From positions 4,765,526-4,829,525 of the forward strand of contig NW_009799100.1 of NCBI RefSeq assembly GCF_000213175.1: DNA of 64,000 bases, in the 5' to 3' direction. A program made the translations under genes and the position numbers. The first letter of the stretch is position 1. Every line of letters begins with the position of its first letter. This document shows positions 34,844 through 45,184 of the stretch, piece after piece. Below the pieces are notes generated by a model. The model saw only the letters and a program-made list of their open reading frames with translations. It was not told the origin of the DNA and did no database searches. This DNA is from Neurospora tetrasperma FGSC 2508. Lineage: Eukaryota; Ascomycota; Sordariomycetes; Sordariales; Sordariaceae.

Positions 34844-35948
34844 ATGAACACACTCGTTACGGGCGCCGCTTTCGGCGCGGCCCTTACGGTCTCGGGCGTC
34901 TACCAGCCCTCCGTCATCGTTTCTCAACTCAAGTTTGAGAACTGGCACATGATCCAAGCTTTCCTCACTGCGGCCGCCAGCTCTGCGTACGTTCCCTTCC
35001 TTTCCATCCAACCCATCTTTTCCAAATCACCTCCGCTAACCAAACACTACTTGCTCTTCATAATATAGCGCCCTAGTCCACCTCCTCCAAACCCTCTCCC
35101 CCACCACCTTCCCCCTCCCCCCACGCTCCTACTCCTCCATCTCCCTCTTCTCCCGCTACGACGGCAACCTCCTCGGCGGCATCCTTCTCGGCACCGGCAT
35201 GATGCTCTCGGGCGCCTGCCCCGGCACCGTCCTCGCCCAAATCGGCACCGGCGTCCGTTCGGGTTTCTACGCTCTCGAAGGCGGCATCATCGGCGGCATT
35301 GTCTTTACCGGCTTTGTGGGGCCCTGGATCGCCAAGCGTAACGCGGCTGCCAAGGCCGAAGCCGCAGCCAAGGCAAGTGGAAACGGAGAGGAAAGCAAGG
35401 AGCTGACCAAGACTGTCTATGAGAATCTGGGTGTATCGAGGTCGAGTGTTTTGGTGGCGTTTGAGGCAATTTGCGCGAGCGTGGTGGTTTCTACTGCGTT
35501 GTGGACGAGCGTGGGGCCCGAGGCCAAGATCTCGCCTGTTGTGGGTGGATTGTGCATTGCTGGTGCGCAACTGCTGAGTTTGTTGCTCAGGAAGAACTTG
35601 GTGGGCACTTCGACAAGTTTTGAGGAGGTGGGCGACTGGTTCTGGGGTATCTTCAAGGGCAAGACGCTGCCGCAGAGGTATAACAACTTGTTGTTTGTCA
35701 GCGGCTGCGTGTTGGGTGCTAAGCTGTTGACGGTTGCGTACCCTGCTCTGGGCCAGGTCACCGAGGTCGCGGTGTCGCCTGTTGCCGCGGGATTGGGTGG
35801 TTTCCTGATGATCATCGGTTCGAGGATGGCGGGCGGTTGCACCTCTGGTCACGGTATCAGCGGCATTTCGCTCCTGTCCACGTCAAGCTTCTTGACTATT
35901 GGAGCGGCGTTTGGTGCTGGTGCGCTGCTTGGTTTGATGAGGGGCTGA
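34844..35948 (+). CDS. YeeE/YedE-family sulfur (thiosulfate-type) transporter, 340 aa
   Basis: Exons 34844-34986 and 35069-35948, the 82-nt intron splitting an Ala codon in phase 2. Two signature half-repeats of the family are present: GMMLSGACPGTVLAQIGTG (about 105) and IGSRMAGGCTSGHGISGISL (about 305), each with the conserved Cys of the Gly-x-Cys loops that line the pore in bacterial YeeE/TsuA. Eight or nine hydrophobic segments are visible, with a cytosolic-looking Lys/Ala/Glu-rich loop between the halves (AKAEAAAKASGNGEESKELT). Bacterial members import thiosulfate; the fungal substrate is inferred. The ETHE1-like gene lies 4.5 kb upstream, a possible but weak sulfur link. Confidence 0.92.
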
Positions 35949-36338
35949 GCTGGTGGTGGTATGAAAACATAATGAGAAACACCCCCTTTTTCAGAGGTTA
36001 CACCGAGTACCATCGTGCATTGCACATATCAGCGATGGGATATCGGAAACAATCGATTTAGTCCTCAACATTCAGAGTTCTTGTACATATTACAGTACAG
36101 CAAGACGTCAAACTTAGCATGAGATACCCGCCTTCATATGGAATACCATTATATCACAGAACACCAGAAACTAACTTCTTCGACATGACGTTTCTTTCCT
36201 CCATCTTTGAACTAGACATCTCCCATGGAAGATCGAAGACCTGCTGTTGCCAGGTAAGCAGATGTCAAGACAAAAACATGAAATGGCCAATCTCAACATC
36301 CCCTGTGTGTCCTACAGCCCCTACTCGCAGCCCTGATT
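35949..36338. other. Convergent 3' intergenic region
   Basis: It separates the 3' ends of the transporter gene (plus) and SWIM/RING-like gene B (minus). It should contain both polyadenylation regions. No gene is present. Confidence 0.6.
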
Positions 36339-37671
36339 TCAAAGCAAGCTGATAACCACCGGCTCAGACTTCACTTTCTTCGTTTTCTCGACCTTGATGA
36401 TCTTCACTGGGGATTCCATTTCCTCTTTGAGGACGGCAGCCTTGTCTTCATGTTTCGTGTGCGCATCTTCTGACTTCACAGTCTTCTTCACCGCCATGAT
36501 CAGCTTGTTTCTTCTGTACTTTGCACCCTTTCTCCCAATCTTTCCCGCGAGCCTTTCGTAACGAAGGGACGACATAACACGATTGGCCGGCTTTCGACGG
36601 AGTTGACATCGGAGCCTGCGAACGTTCTGCTTCAACTTGCGAACCTTCTGCCTTGTTGCACTTGAGATGGTGTCGTCAGCGGTTGCTGGCTGGTCTCTGG
36701 GCATCCGTGGCTCTTTTTTCACTTCCATAGGAACCAATTCGGCCTTCACCTCAGAGTTGCTTGGGTTCCAAGGACAATTTGGGCAGCACAGGGGGCATCC
36801 AGTGTCTCCTTCGCAGGCTTCTCGACATGCACGATAGATGTTCTTGCATTTTTGGTGCGCAACACGGCCGCAGACTTGGCATTGATCAACACCACGGCTG
36901 GCCTTGGCTTCCGTGAAACAGAGCTGGCAGTCCTTGTCGGAAATCATGTTGATGTCTTGAGCTCTCACAAACTTCTGGGGTTTGAAGGCAGGCGGCGCAT
37001 TGGCAAAATATTCCCTTAACTCAAATACGTCAAGGTAAAATTCATGGTGCAGGCGCCTAGGGCACTTCACGACGTGGAGTTCCAGATCTGGGTATGTCCA
37101 AAAGTCAGTAATCATTTAGTCTGAGATAGGTTACATAGGAGCACTGACAGAGTATATGTCTGCAAGTTTCACCTAGCGGCCCAACCTGAAACTGTTGAGT
37201 GTTCAAGTTAGCTCTCTCTGTCCAATGTAAACTTTTTTCCTCAGCACGGTGACTTACTTTGTGATTACAGTTACACCTCCTTTCTTTCCCCAATCTGACA
37301 ACAGCGTCGGATAATTCGATCACCATCACTGACGTAAACAAGCCTAGCACGACATGTTCCTCGACTCGAATCACTTGGAAGATTTGCCTCTTTGTATGAA
37401 CAAGCACTGATTCGAGAGCCTTCTTCCAGGCCTCCTCGCCTGCAAAAGAACGATGACCTGAGCCCTTTACTCGTGGAAAGGTTACCCATTCCACTTCGCA
37501 ACTTTTCAACGCATTCAGCAACCGATGAGCGTCTCCTTCTCTCTTCACCTGACCATCGAGGCCACGCAGCTTGCATTGCTTCCAAAGGGTGAACTCATCG
37601 TGGAATTCCCACTTCGTGTCGTCAGGCAGCCGTTCCGCAGGGTCGACATCCTGCAACCATGGAAGCGACAT
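36339..37671 (-). CDS. SWIM zinc-finger / RING-like protein, 401 aa (paralogue B)
   Basis: Exons on the minus strand are 37671-37258, 37191-37149 and 37087-36339. Introns are 66 and 61 nt with GT-AG ends. The SWIM motif is split by the first intron: Cys133-Asn-Cys135 in exon 1, Cys148-Arg-His150 in the 43-nt exon 2. Exon 3 begins YLELHVVKCPRRLHHEF and carries a RING-like cluster: DKDCQLCF, DQCQVCGRVAHQKCKN and GCPLCCPNCPW. The tail is strongly basic (QKVRKLKQNVRRLRCQLRRK), then Lys/Glu-rich with repeated P-V-K/V-K-S-E-P blocks, suggesting a nuclear protein. Motif positions, intron phases and small middle exon match the gene at 27.8 kb, so they are paralogues. Confidence 0.82.
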
Positions 37672-38535
37672 TGTCGAGCCAGGTCTGAAGTTGCAGGTAA
37701 GCGAAACGTGACGGGGTCAGCGGAAGCTCCGAGTGGTACGCGCATCAAAGCTGTGGGAAGGGTGTAGGTGCTTCGGAGCAGCGAAGGAGTTGAAAGACAC
37801 TTGCAGAGGGAATTGCAAGACGGCCGACAGAGAAAGATAATAAAGAGAGTCCGCCGCAAAATGGGGGAGTCGGCTGTGAGAGAACTGAACTGAGCGAGAC
37901 TGACTTCAGAAGAAGAATTTTCTTCATACCGGATGGGTGCACAATTCTCAACAGTTTCCATCTGTCTCGGTGAAATTGGGTCAATGGCAGAGGAAGGCGC
38001 AGGCCACGAGCGGGGATGCCTGACGATAATTGAGACCTGATTCTGTCGTAGAGGCACCTTCTCATTGGAGGGCAGGTGCGAGCAAGCATTGGATCCAGTT
38101 CTGTTCCATACTAATATTTCGTCATAGTAGTCTCAGAAGGAAGGTGCAGTAGGTGGTGTTGACCGATAACGGAAATTGGTAGAGCGGTGGATCGGATCAA
38201 TTTCATCTGAAAGGGAAAGACTGGAGGGACTTATCGCGTTATCCCGGCACGACAGAGCAGTCACTGGCGAGTCGTCGGTTCCTTTCTCATCGGTACCTTC
38301 CATGGACGGATTCATGGGAGCCCCATTAACCCTCCGCAATCGGGAATCGTGGGATCTACAACAGGACTTCCTGTTTGTAGAGCTAACCCAATCCATCATT
38401 CATGCCTTCCCCCCGGCATAATCCTCACATCTCTGCTCGCTCTCATCCCCTCACCACATCCCACACGCCCAATCTCCCATTGAGATGGACCTCATACCTC
38501 CAAAGCATGTATCTCTCCCCAACCATGACACACAA
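37672..38535. other. Intergenic sequence at the start of the relic-rich block
   Basis: Promoter side of SWIM/RING-like gene B and further sequence without a supported gene. Confidence 0.5.
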
Positions 38536-38856
38536 TCAACGGCGGGCTATGCTCCGCAGGCACTTAGGTCTCACATTAAACACATTGTTGATATTCACAC
38601 ATCCCTCGTCAGCGTTACCATTGTCGCCGAGCAGGATCGAGCCGAGCCGGGTGTCCGTGTAACCGTCGCCGTTTCCGGTCTTTTGCTCCATTGTTGGTTC
38701 CGTGGCTGAAGTAGACCGAGTTGGTGTTGTCGTCAATCGTGACGTTGCCGAGACCGAACTGGACATGGGCATAGCTGCCATTTTTGCTGTACAGCAAGCT
38801 AGTGAATGGCAACAATGACGGCCAGGAAGGGTTGGAGTTGGCTGATTGCATTTCAA
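38536..38856 (-). pseudogene. Frame-broken coding relic, unknown family
   Basis: On the minus strand a coding-like segment reads SYAHVQFGLGNVTIDDNTNS then V-Y-F-S-H-G-T-N-N-G. The signal then continues in another frame as GNGDGYTDTRLGSILLGDNG followed by NADEGCVNINNVF. The Asn/Asp/Gly-rich beta-type composition suggests a secreted or surface protein. One frame change seems enough to explain the break. No family is recognised. Confidence 0.35.
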
Positions 38857-40483
38857 ATCAAGGAATAATCCAAGGGAGTAAGGAAGACCGCGGCGGGTGT
38901 AAATACCGCGCAGTGTCCTTGTACTTGTTTGCCTTGTGGGCTTGGTCAGCGTATAAGCGGAAGCGAGAGAGGCTCAGGCCCGGAGGGTGACGAGAAGTGA
39001 GAAGTACATATTTGCTAGGCGGTTGAACTCGTGACAACCATTATGGTGAAGGTGGTGTTGCTGTCGTTGTTGGTAGGTAATTGTGATTCGGGATGAAGAG
39101 TGAGAACAGTCAGTGTTGGGTGGGGCATAAGGTCGGAATACCCGCTTCCCCCTTTCAGGCAAAAGAGTTCAGCCTCTGTCATCAACGCTCCGATGTCAGA
39201 AAATACGCTGAGTGGGAAAAGGGTTCGGTACGTAAAGGTTATTGAGACAAGTGCCAGTCGAGCATAAGTAGCCTCGTGACGTTCAGACATAGTTTCAGCT
39301 CGGTAGGTTCCGAGAGAGTCTGGATCTCTTGTGAGGTGGCTGTTCACGGAAGTTGGGCCTACAGAGTTCGATCAACTAGTGGTGAACGTATTTTTCCAGG
39401 CTATCATGTCCACTTCTATCTGGCAGAAATCAAAATCGATACCAAATCTTACGAGCAATGATGACCCCTTTTCGAAGTGACCTCTACTGAAGACATAGTT
39501 TGTAGCGCGTGTAGCCTCTTCCGACTTGCCAATCTGATACCCGTCCTCAGCGATCTTCGCAGGCAGGCCGCTAGTGTATCAAAGGGTCTTGTATGGAAAC
39601 GCCTCCGGAAAGCTTGCGGCGGGATGCATGAAAACTTCGGCGGACAATATGCTTCGGTCAAGTGGCATGACAGAAGATGGCTGAATAGATGGGCGAAGAA
39701 GACCCCTTGGCGGCGATAGTTCCTCACTGCCGAGACGCCCAACCTTTATCTTGACGATAGACCCTGAGATTGAGGACCTGGACTTTGGAGTACTCCGATC
39801 TCAGAACGTGTTTTACATAAGTAGTACATGGGCAAAGATCTGTCTCTTTGGATTATTATTACTCACCTCGGCGCGTGTTGTCCCTCCTCCCTTTTGACTG
39901 ACACCTGATCGAGGAGAATGAATTTCTCACACACGCCTTTTTCCGAGCTACCCATAGCGAGAGATTACACACCTGCATCTACAGAACCTGCACCGGCGAT
40001 GTTGTTGATAAACGTTGTCAATTTTTCTCTCTCATCGAGCGGTGAACATTGCTGCGAAGCTGTATTCTTGTGGGGATCGCGACCCCGACTATTTCTTCGG
40101 ATTACCAGCGCAGCTCACATCTTACCACGAAAGAGAGTTGGAACTTTATTTTTGTGAAAGGAGCAGCCCGAAGAAGGTTGGCAGTCGGGACGACTGCTCA
40201 AATGGGCAAGCCCAACAGGCAAGCCCAACAGGGCGCTCAACTGCCCACGCGTCTGGGTATAAAACCCGACGCTGGAAACCTCCAACAGTAGTTAGAACGA
40301 GAGAAGACAATACCATCAGATCATCCACATGTCCACGGCCCATTTCATCTCGTAATGGTGCCCAATAATCACTTGATTTGAACTGTCACTATACTATACC
40401 ATTGGATTTCTTCTTGGAATCCATTTCTATTCATTTCGTTGATCGCGCTTCGCCCGGCCGCTGCACCTTGCCCGGCAAGCTGC
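38857..40483. other. Noncoding sequence with short degenerate frames
   Basis: No frame shows a domain. A direct duplication of CAAGCCCAACAGG occurs at about 40206-40231. Confidence 0.45.
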
Positions 40484-40852
40484 ATGCCGGTTCCCGGACC
40501 GCCTTCATCCGACCACCCCCCCGATCAACTACCCATCGCACAGACACCGATCGCCCCTCCTCAAGTCACGACGGCCATCTCGAGTCCTTTCGCAATCGAA
40601 CCAAACGCATTCGAAATTCAACCAATCGCCAACGCGCCCATCCAAAAGCGCACAGCTGGCATTCCCGCCGAGGGTTCAACCAAAAGGCAAAAGAAGCGGG
40701 AGATATTTCAAGAGCAGCTTGACGCAGCCATCGCAAAGCTCGACGACGCGATGAAAAGAATCGACATATTGACGGCCAAGGCCAACCAGCACGATGCGCT
40801 GACTGTGAGGTGCGACGCGCTTGAAGGCTTCATCATCAGAAGACCGCGCTAG
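40484..40852 (+). CDS. Possible small coiled-coil protein or 5' part of a GIY-YIG-like gene
   Basis: An open frame from ATG 40484 encodes 122 residues: a Pro-rich N-terminus, a KRQKKR basic patch that could be a nuclear signal, and a helical segment EIFQEQLDAAIAKLDDAMKR. It ends just before sequence resembling the GIY-YIG-like gene at 44 kb. It may be the N-terminal part of that relic. Confidence 0.35.
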   Translation: MPVPGPPSSDHPPDQLPIAQTPIAPPQVTTAISSPFAIEPNAFEIQPIANAPIQKRTAGIPAEGSTKRQKKREIFQEQLDAAIAKLDDAMKRIDILTAKANQHDALTVRCDALEGFIIRRPR

Positions 40853-40899
40853 CCAAGGTATCCGCGACCATTGCCGAATCATCCAACATGGCAACGTTG

Positions 40900-41296
40900 C
40901 GCGGAGGACCTCGCAGTCGCACCTGACTTTACGGCCATACTATCTCGGCAAGATCCCCCGACTATAGATAAAAGGCTCCCCACTCTCCATCATCTGCCGG
41001 GCCGGGGGGAAAGGAGCGCTGTGAAAGGTTACACATTGGTGGTCGAGGCTTTTGGTCAGGTATTTCAAGATGGTTTCTTATTTTTTAATCTTTTTTTTTT
41101 TTTAGTTAGAATCCTTCTTCCCCAGATCAACCACGCTCTCGCTTCAACGAACCCTCACATAAGCACCATGAACTGGCTGCAGCATCTGAGAACTGGCAAG
41201 CAAATCGGTTCCCTTGGTGTAATTGAACGTTTCCAAGCTTACGAGCGCTCCGCCCTCGTAATCTTCTGGAAATGTGATGGGCCAGTTTGGCGTTAG
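40900..41296 (+). pseudogene. Decayed relative of the GIY-YIG-like gene
   Basis: The frame at 40905 reads LAVAPDFTAILSRQDPPTID then K-R-L-P-T-L-H-H-L. The intact gene at 44.6 kb reads IEVAPGFTALLFRHNPLTVG then E-L-K-G-L-P-T-L-H-H-H, so the two are clearly related. After GYTLVVEAFG the similarity fades. An intron-like T-rich stretch ends at 41127 and an open segment with LQHLRTGKQIGSLGVIERFQ follows. The YIG core is missing. The two copies face each other. Confidence 0.5.
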
Positions 41297-41297
41297 C

Positions 41298-41600
41298 TTA
41301 GATCGTAGAGGCATATGCAAAGAGATCGGTGACGTGGTTGACGAGTGGGATGGCCGATACGATGATGAGGGCGTGTTTCGGTACTTCTAGTAGGGAAATC
41401 CATCGGAATGTCACCGAGTGTCGGTTACGTAGAAATTGCGCTTCGTCACAAATTACCCGGAAAAACATGGAGTCCTTTGCCCTAGTCATCTCAGAGACGT
41501 TGGCGTGACCCTCAGCCTTGAGGGTGGCACACGCCACTGCGAGCTGCTGAGCAGCAGTACGCGCCGCCTGGGCGCGGCGGACGGCAGGTGATTAAGCAAG
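41298..41600 (-). pseudogene. Fragment of an SNF2-family helicase
   Basis: The minus strand encodes MFFRVICDEAQFLRNRHSVT then WISLLEVPKHALIIVSAIPL and V-N-H-V-T-D-L-F-A-Y. This matches motif II (DEAQ/DEAH) and motif III (normally S-A-T-P) of SNF2 ATPases, with Ile in place of Thr. Motifs I and IV-VI were not found nearby, so it is a fragment of about 100 codons. Confidence 0.6.
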
Positions 41601-41655
41601 ATAGACGTTAGGTTGGTATGACATTGATTGATGATCCAGTCAACCTTGACAGAGG

Positions 41656-42117
41656 TTGACGGGACGAGCACTCTTATATGACAAGCCGTGCGCTCTGCTG
41701 AGTGATGTGTACTTGGTGTACTCGGCGCCACACGCGAGTGGCCGCTGGCTCTGCAAGTCGCCGCAGCGGCCCACGACCCGGTCGAGGATTGTGTTTGCAT
41801 CGCATATTGTTGACATTGACAGCACCCAAGAGAAATTGCTTGAGTTGAAGGCATTTGAGACGAAGTTGATACCTCCCTTCCCGGACTACATTTACGACTA
41901 CATCAGTAACCTGGCTAGTAGCGAGGACAAGAACGGAGACTGGAAGTCTTTACTATCCAAACTCACTGCCAAATACGGGGTGTACGACGAGATCAAGTTT
42001 TTCGATTCTTCCCTGGAAAACCACTTCAATGAGATGATTTACAACGAATCGGAGAACGGTTCTCCTGAACCCGAGGAAGACATCGCAGAAGCTGATGAAG
42101 TTAAGGTTGGAATTTGA
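41656..42117 (+). CDS. Uncertain open frame, 153 codons, possible relic
   Basis: The frame has no ATG near its start but has even, coding-like composition: VFASHIVDIDSTQEKLLELK, FPDYIYDYISNLASS, YGVYDEIKFFDSSLENHFNE and an acidic tail. No family is recognised. It may be a 3' exon of a lost gene. Confidence 0.3.
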   Translation: MTGRALLYDKPCALLSDVYLVYSAPHASGRWLCKSPQRPTTRSRIVFASHIVDIDSTQEKLLELKAFETKLIPPFPDYIYDYISNLASSEDKNGDWKSLLSKLTAKYGVYDEIKFFDSSLENHFNEMIYNESENGSPEPEEDIAEADEVKVGI

Positions 42118-42756
42118 GCTCCCTGGGTTCTTATTGTCGGGTCACACTCCGGTTCCTGTGTTCTGTGGTGGTTCAGCTGGTTGCTGATTCAGGAGGCCTG
42201 TATAGTGCTCGCCTCGTGGAAAGCTTGAACGGGAAGCTTGGTGGTGTTATTCTGGGTTCTTACTTTCCCTATATAGAATTTTCCTATTTTTATGAGGATT
42301 ATGATGTGATCTGATGATGGTTATGGTACTGTTGTGGTAGTTCTAGAATCTGAAGAGATCCTGGAGTTTAGTTGCGGTATGACTGGATCCTAGACGAGGG
42401 CGTCCCCGATCAGGGAGTTACGCCGACTGGCCGTTTCCCACATCGACACACGCATTCCCTTCATCATTCGACGCGAGCTGGAACGGCACATCAGGGAAGT
42501 CGACTTTTATCAGGCACCGTCCGGACAGCCTTGAGGTTTGTATCGGAAGTACATATCCAATCACCAAAGACCCAGATTCTACTTTGCAACAGCCGTCGCA
42601 AACTACACGTACTTTTTCCGCACTGAGGATTTGTACCGCACGCTCAAAGATGTACAAGCCGAGTGGATGTGGTCGACCGTGGTGGAATGGAACGACGCAT
42701 GCACCAAAATCCATGCGCCCCAACGCTCCTTCCAGTGTCCAACAACAGGTTGGTAA
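42118..42756 (+). pseudogene. Coding-like fragments, unknown family
   Basis: At 42421-42530 and 42538-42756 the plus strand carries open, coding-like stretches: DTRIPFIIRRELERHIREVD, RPRFYFATAVANYTYFFRTE and DLYRTLKDVQAEWMWSTVVE, separated by a stop. They look like parts of one former gene. No family is recognised. Confidence 0.25.
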
Positions 42757-43739
42757 GATAACCTCCATCTAGGGGGGGGCGAGGAGCCTTGCGAAATAAG
42801 GCGGTAGAACAGGCGAGGATGTAGTAAAGAAAGTCTGCAGAGAATGGTTGGTTGTCTGGAAGAAAAAGCGTGGCGTCATTTCGGGAGGGGATGGAATAAA
42901 AGGATGGAAGGGACGAAAGGGATAGAAGGAACTTGAATGGAAGGGATGAAAGAGGTGGAAGCGTATAGCTAGGGGATTCACACCGCAAGTGCTCGTATGT
43001 TACAACGATGCCGTCGGTTCAAAGTATGCTTGGCTAGCGGGTCCGGGTCCTTCGTGAACTGGAGCGTACCGCCGCCGTTGGTACTTGATTGAGACGTGCG
43101 GAGGTGAATAAGCCAAGTAGCAAGGGTGGTCGCCTCGCTGTGGATCATGTTGCGCTTTTTCGCAGATATAGACGCTGACCCGGTAAGATCGCTATAGCGA
43201 ATAGCCATAGCGTACGACGGAACATTTTCCGCCTGCGCAAGGGTTCGAAGGATATGGCCGTATGACTTATGCTCCGAGGCGTGGGGAATGATGGCTTTCT
43301 ACGATCTCTACGGGTTAGCTATAGAACTAGACTATATCTCCTGGCTATATTCCTAAGATATCTTCAGGTGTTTCAATGGGCCGGAAATTAAGAAACTATA
43401 ATGCGGAAGAGGCTGCTGTTCGAGAGAACCCCCCCCTTTCAAGAAAAAAAAAGAAGCGTAAGTCAATGAAGTACACGTATATCCCTTCGTACCTGCCCTC
43501 ACCTCAGATAGTCCTGGACGGGGGCAGCGTGATACGTCCAAAGGGCCGACGTTACCATTGTTTCGATGCTTTTAAACACCGCCTGGACTGCACACCGAGG
43601 CAAGCGTACAAGATTACCTCTACCAAATCTTCATCAGCGACGAGAAATGCAGCACATAAGTCCACCACACAAGGTGGTCACCGACGCTGTAACAGACCTT
43701 CATCAAATAGGTCGGGCCAGTCAACAATCTCCTCGTGCT
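42757..43739. other. Noncoding sequence
   Basis: Purine-rich G/A tracts near 42890-42960 and no supported gene. Confidence 0.4.
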
Positions 43740-43950
43740 ATTACACACGATGAAGAGATCGAGAAGATCACCCGGCTCATGAAACCGGGCGTAATGCTAC
43801 TAAAGGACAGCGACGCAGAAGGTCCCCCAAAGGGAATTGTCGAGGGGTCAGATACCCCCAAGTTACCAAGACACTACATCAAACTTGATGATGGCCAGTT
43901 GATGCATATCACAACCTATCTCGGGAGCGACTGGGAGAGCCACGTTGTAA
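43740..43950 (+). CDS. Possible coding exon ending at a strong splice donor
   Basis: The frame reads DEEIEKITRLMKPGVMLLKD and PRHYIKLDDGQLMHITTYLG, and stops at WESHV directly before a perfect GTAAGT donor at 43949. Upstream and downstream exons could not be identified with confidence, and the intact GIY-YIG-like gene converges from the right. It may be a relic. Confidence 0.3.
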
Positions 43951-43988
43951 GTAATATCGAAGATAACAACATACATACCTAGATTTTC

Positions 43989-44639
43989 CTAATTTGTCAA
44001 AGGTGTTGCTAATGACACAAATTTAGGGAATTTCGCACGTGTTAATGTGGCGGAGCCGATATAGACATGTGTAGGAAAGCCGGGCAACTCCAGAAAATAG
44101 AGGTAAAGGCACCACAATCTACGCCAATCAGGCCGTCGAATATCAGGCAAACCGTCGATAAAGAACTTGATTAAATCGGGCTCATCGGGGCGGCGCAGAA
44201 CTTCTAATAAATTGGTGGCTACGACCATGCCGAAGTCATGGAGGGCGCGCCACACATCTTCGATGCGTCTGAAGAGGACGTTGTAGATCGGCTGGATGTG
44301 TTTGACGGAGCGGGGAGGGGCGGTATGTGACTTCATAACCATCATCACCCAATCCTGGTATTGAACAGACAAATTTCGCAAATGATCGTAGTCTGCGAAT
44401 CTTGATGCTACGCCACGCGTGGCGTTGGTCGCGGACCCTACATAGATGGCCGGAAGGGCATCCTCCTTCTCCAAGACCAAAAGGTAGACAGCCCATTCGC
44501 GTGGGCTGTGATGATGGAGAGTTGGGAGGCCTTTCAGCTCCCCTACTGTCAGAGGGTTGTGCCGAAATAATAAAGCGGTAAAGCCTGGCGCGACCTCAAT
44601 CAATGTCGGCTGATAAGCGGCTCCAGGCCGCACCGGCAT
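43989..44639 (-). CDS. GIY-YIG-like protein with a second partial motif, 216 aa
   Basis: The open frame starts at ATG 44639. Near residue 55 it contains VYLLVLEKEDALPAIYVGSA followed by T-N-A-T-R-G-V-A-S-R-F-A-D-Y, matching the two GIY-YIG strands (here VYL and YVG) and the conserved Arg. A similar core recurs near the C-terminus: LYLYFLELPGFPTHVYIGSA, after which the protein ends within 14 residues, so the second copy is incomplete. The catalytic Glu cannot be assigned safely. GIY-YIG domains cut DNA in mobile introns, UvrC and SLX1, but fungal stand-alone members are poorly characterised. A decayed relative lies at 40.9 kb in opposite orientation. Confidence 0.6.
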   Translation of the reverse strand: MPVRPGAAYQPTLIEVAPGFTALLFRHNPLTVGELKGLPTLHHHSPREWAVYLLVLEKEDALPAIYVGSATNATRGVASRFADYDHLRNLSVQYQDWVMMVMKSHTAPPRSVKHIQPIYNVLFRRIEDVWRALHDFGMVVATNLLEVLRRPDEPDLIKFFIDGLPDIRRPDWRRLWCLYLYFLELPGFPTHVYIGSATLTRAKFPKFVSLATPLTN

Positions 44640-45184
44640 GATCCGGCAAATGGTCTCGGATGACTTGGCTGGCACGGTCTTCAGACCAGGAAAAGAACAG
44701 CTAGCTTTCTTCGATTACGTTGACCGGTTCCTGGTTGCGAGACTGCGGATGTTGCATTTGATGGTGCGATTGGGGGATGGCGATGATGGGTTGATCGTTT
44801 CAGGTTAAGTTGGCCGGGGCAAAGAAGATTGGGAGAGGGCAGCCGAGGTGGTGGTTGGTGAGGTGGAACATGGAGGGCAATGGTGAAGACGTGGCGCAAA
44901 AAGTCAAACGTCGCGAGACGAAGTTATTGGGAGTTGGCGTAAGGCCCGCTGTTCTTGCAGACGTGATTGCGACGAGGCCGAGGAAGAGAAGCATTCAGAG
45001 AAAGAAACCAAGCAATTGAGCACATATATATAGCAGGCACACGCGCTACAATAGCGCAATGAGATATTACAGGAGCCAAACGCGTCAATGTCTGTCGGAA
45101 CCAAGCTATGGGGTGATTTTGGTATCAATGAGTAGTCAAATAGGAAGGAGTGGGGGGATAGCAGTGTTCGGTGCCGTACCGAAA
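44640..45184. other. Noncoding sequence
   Basis: Possible promoter of the GIY-YIG-like gene and unassigned sequence before the STPR relic. Confidence 0.4.
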
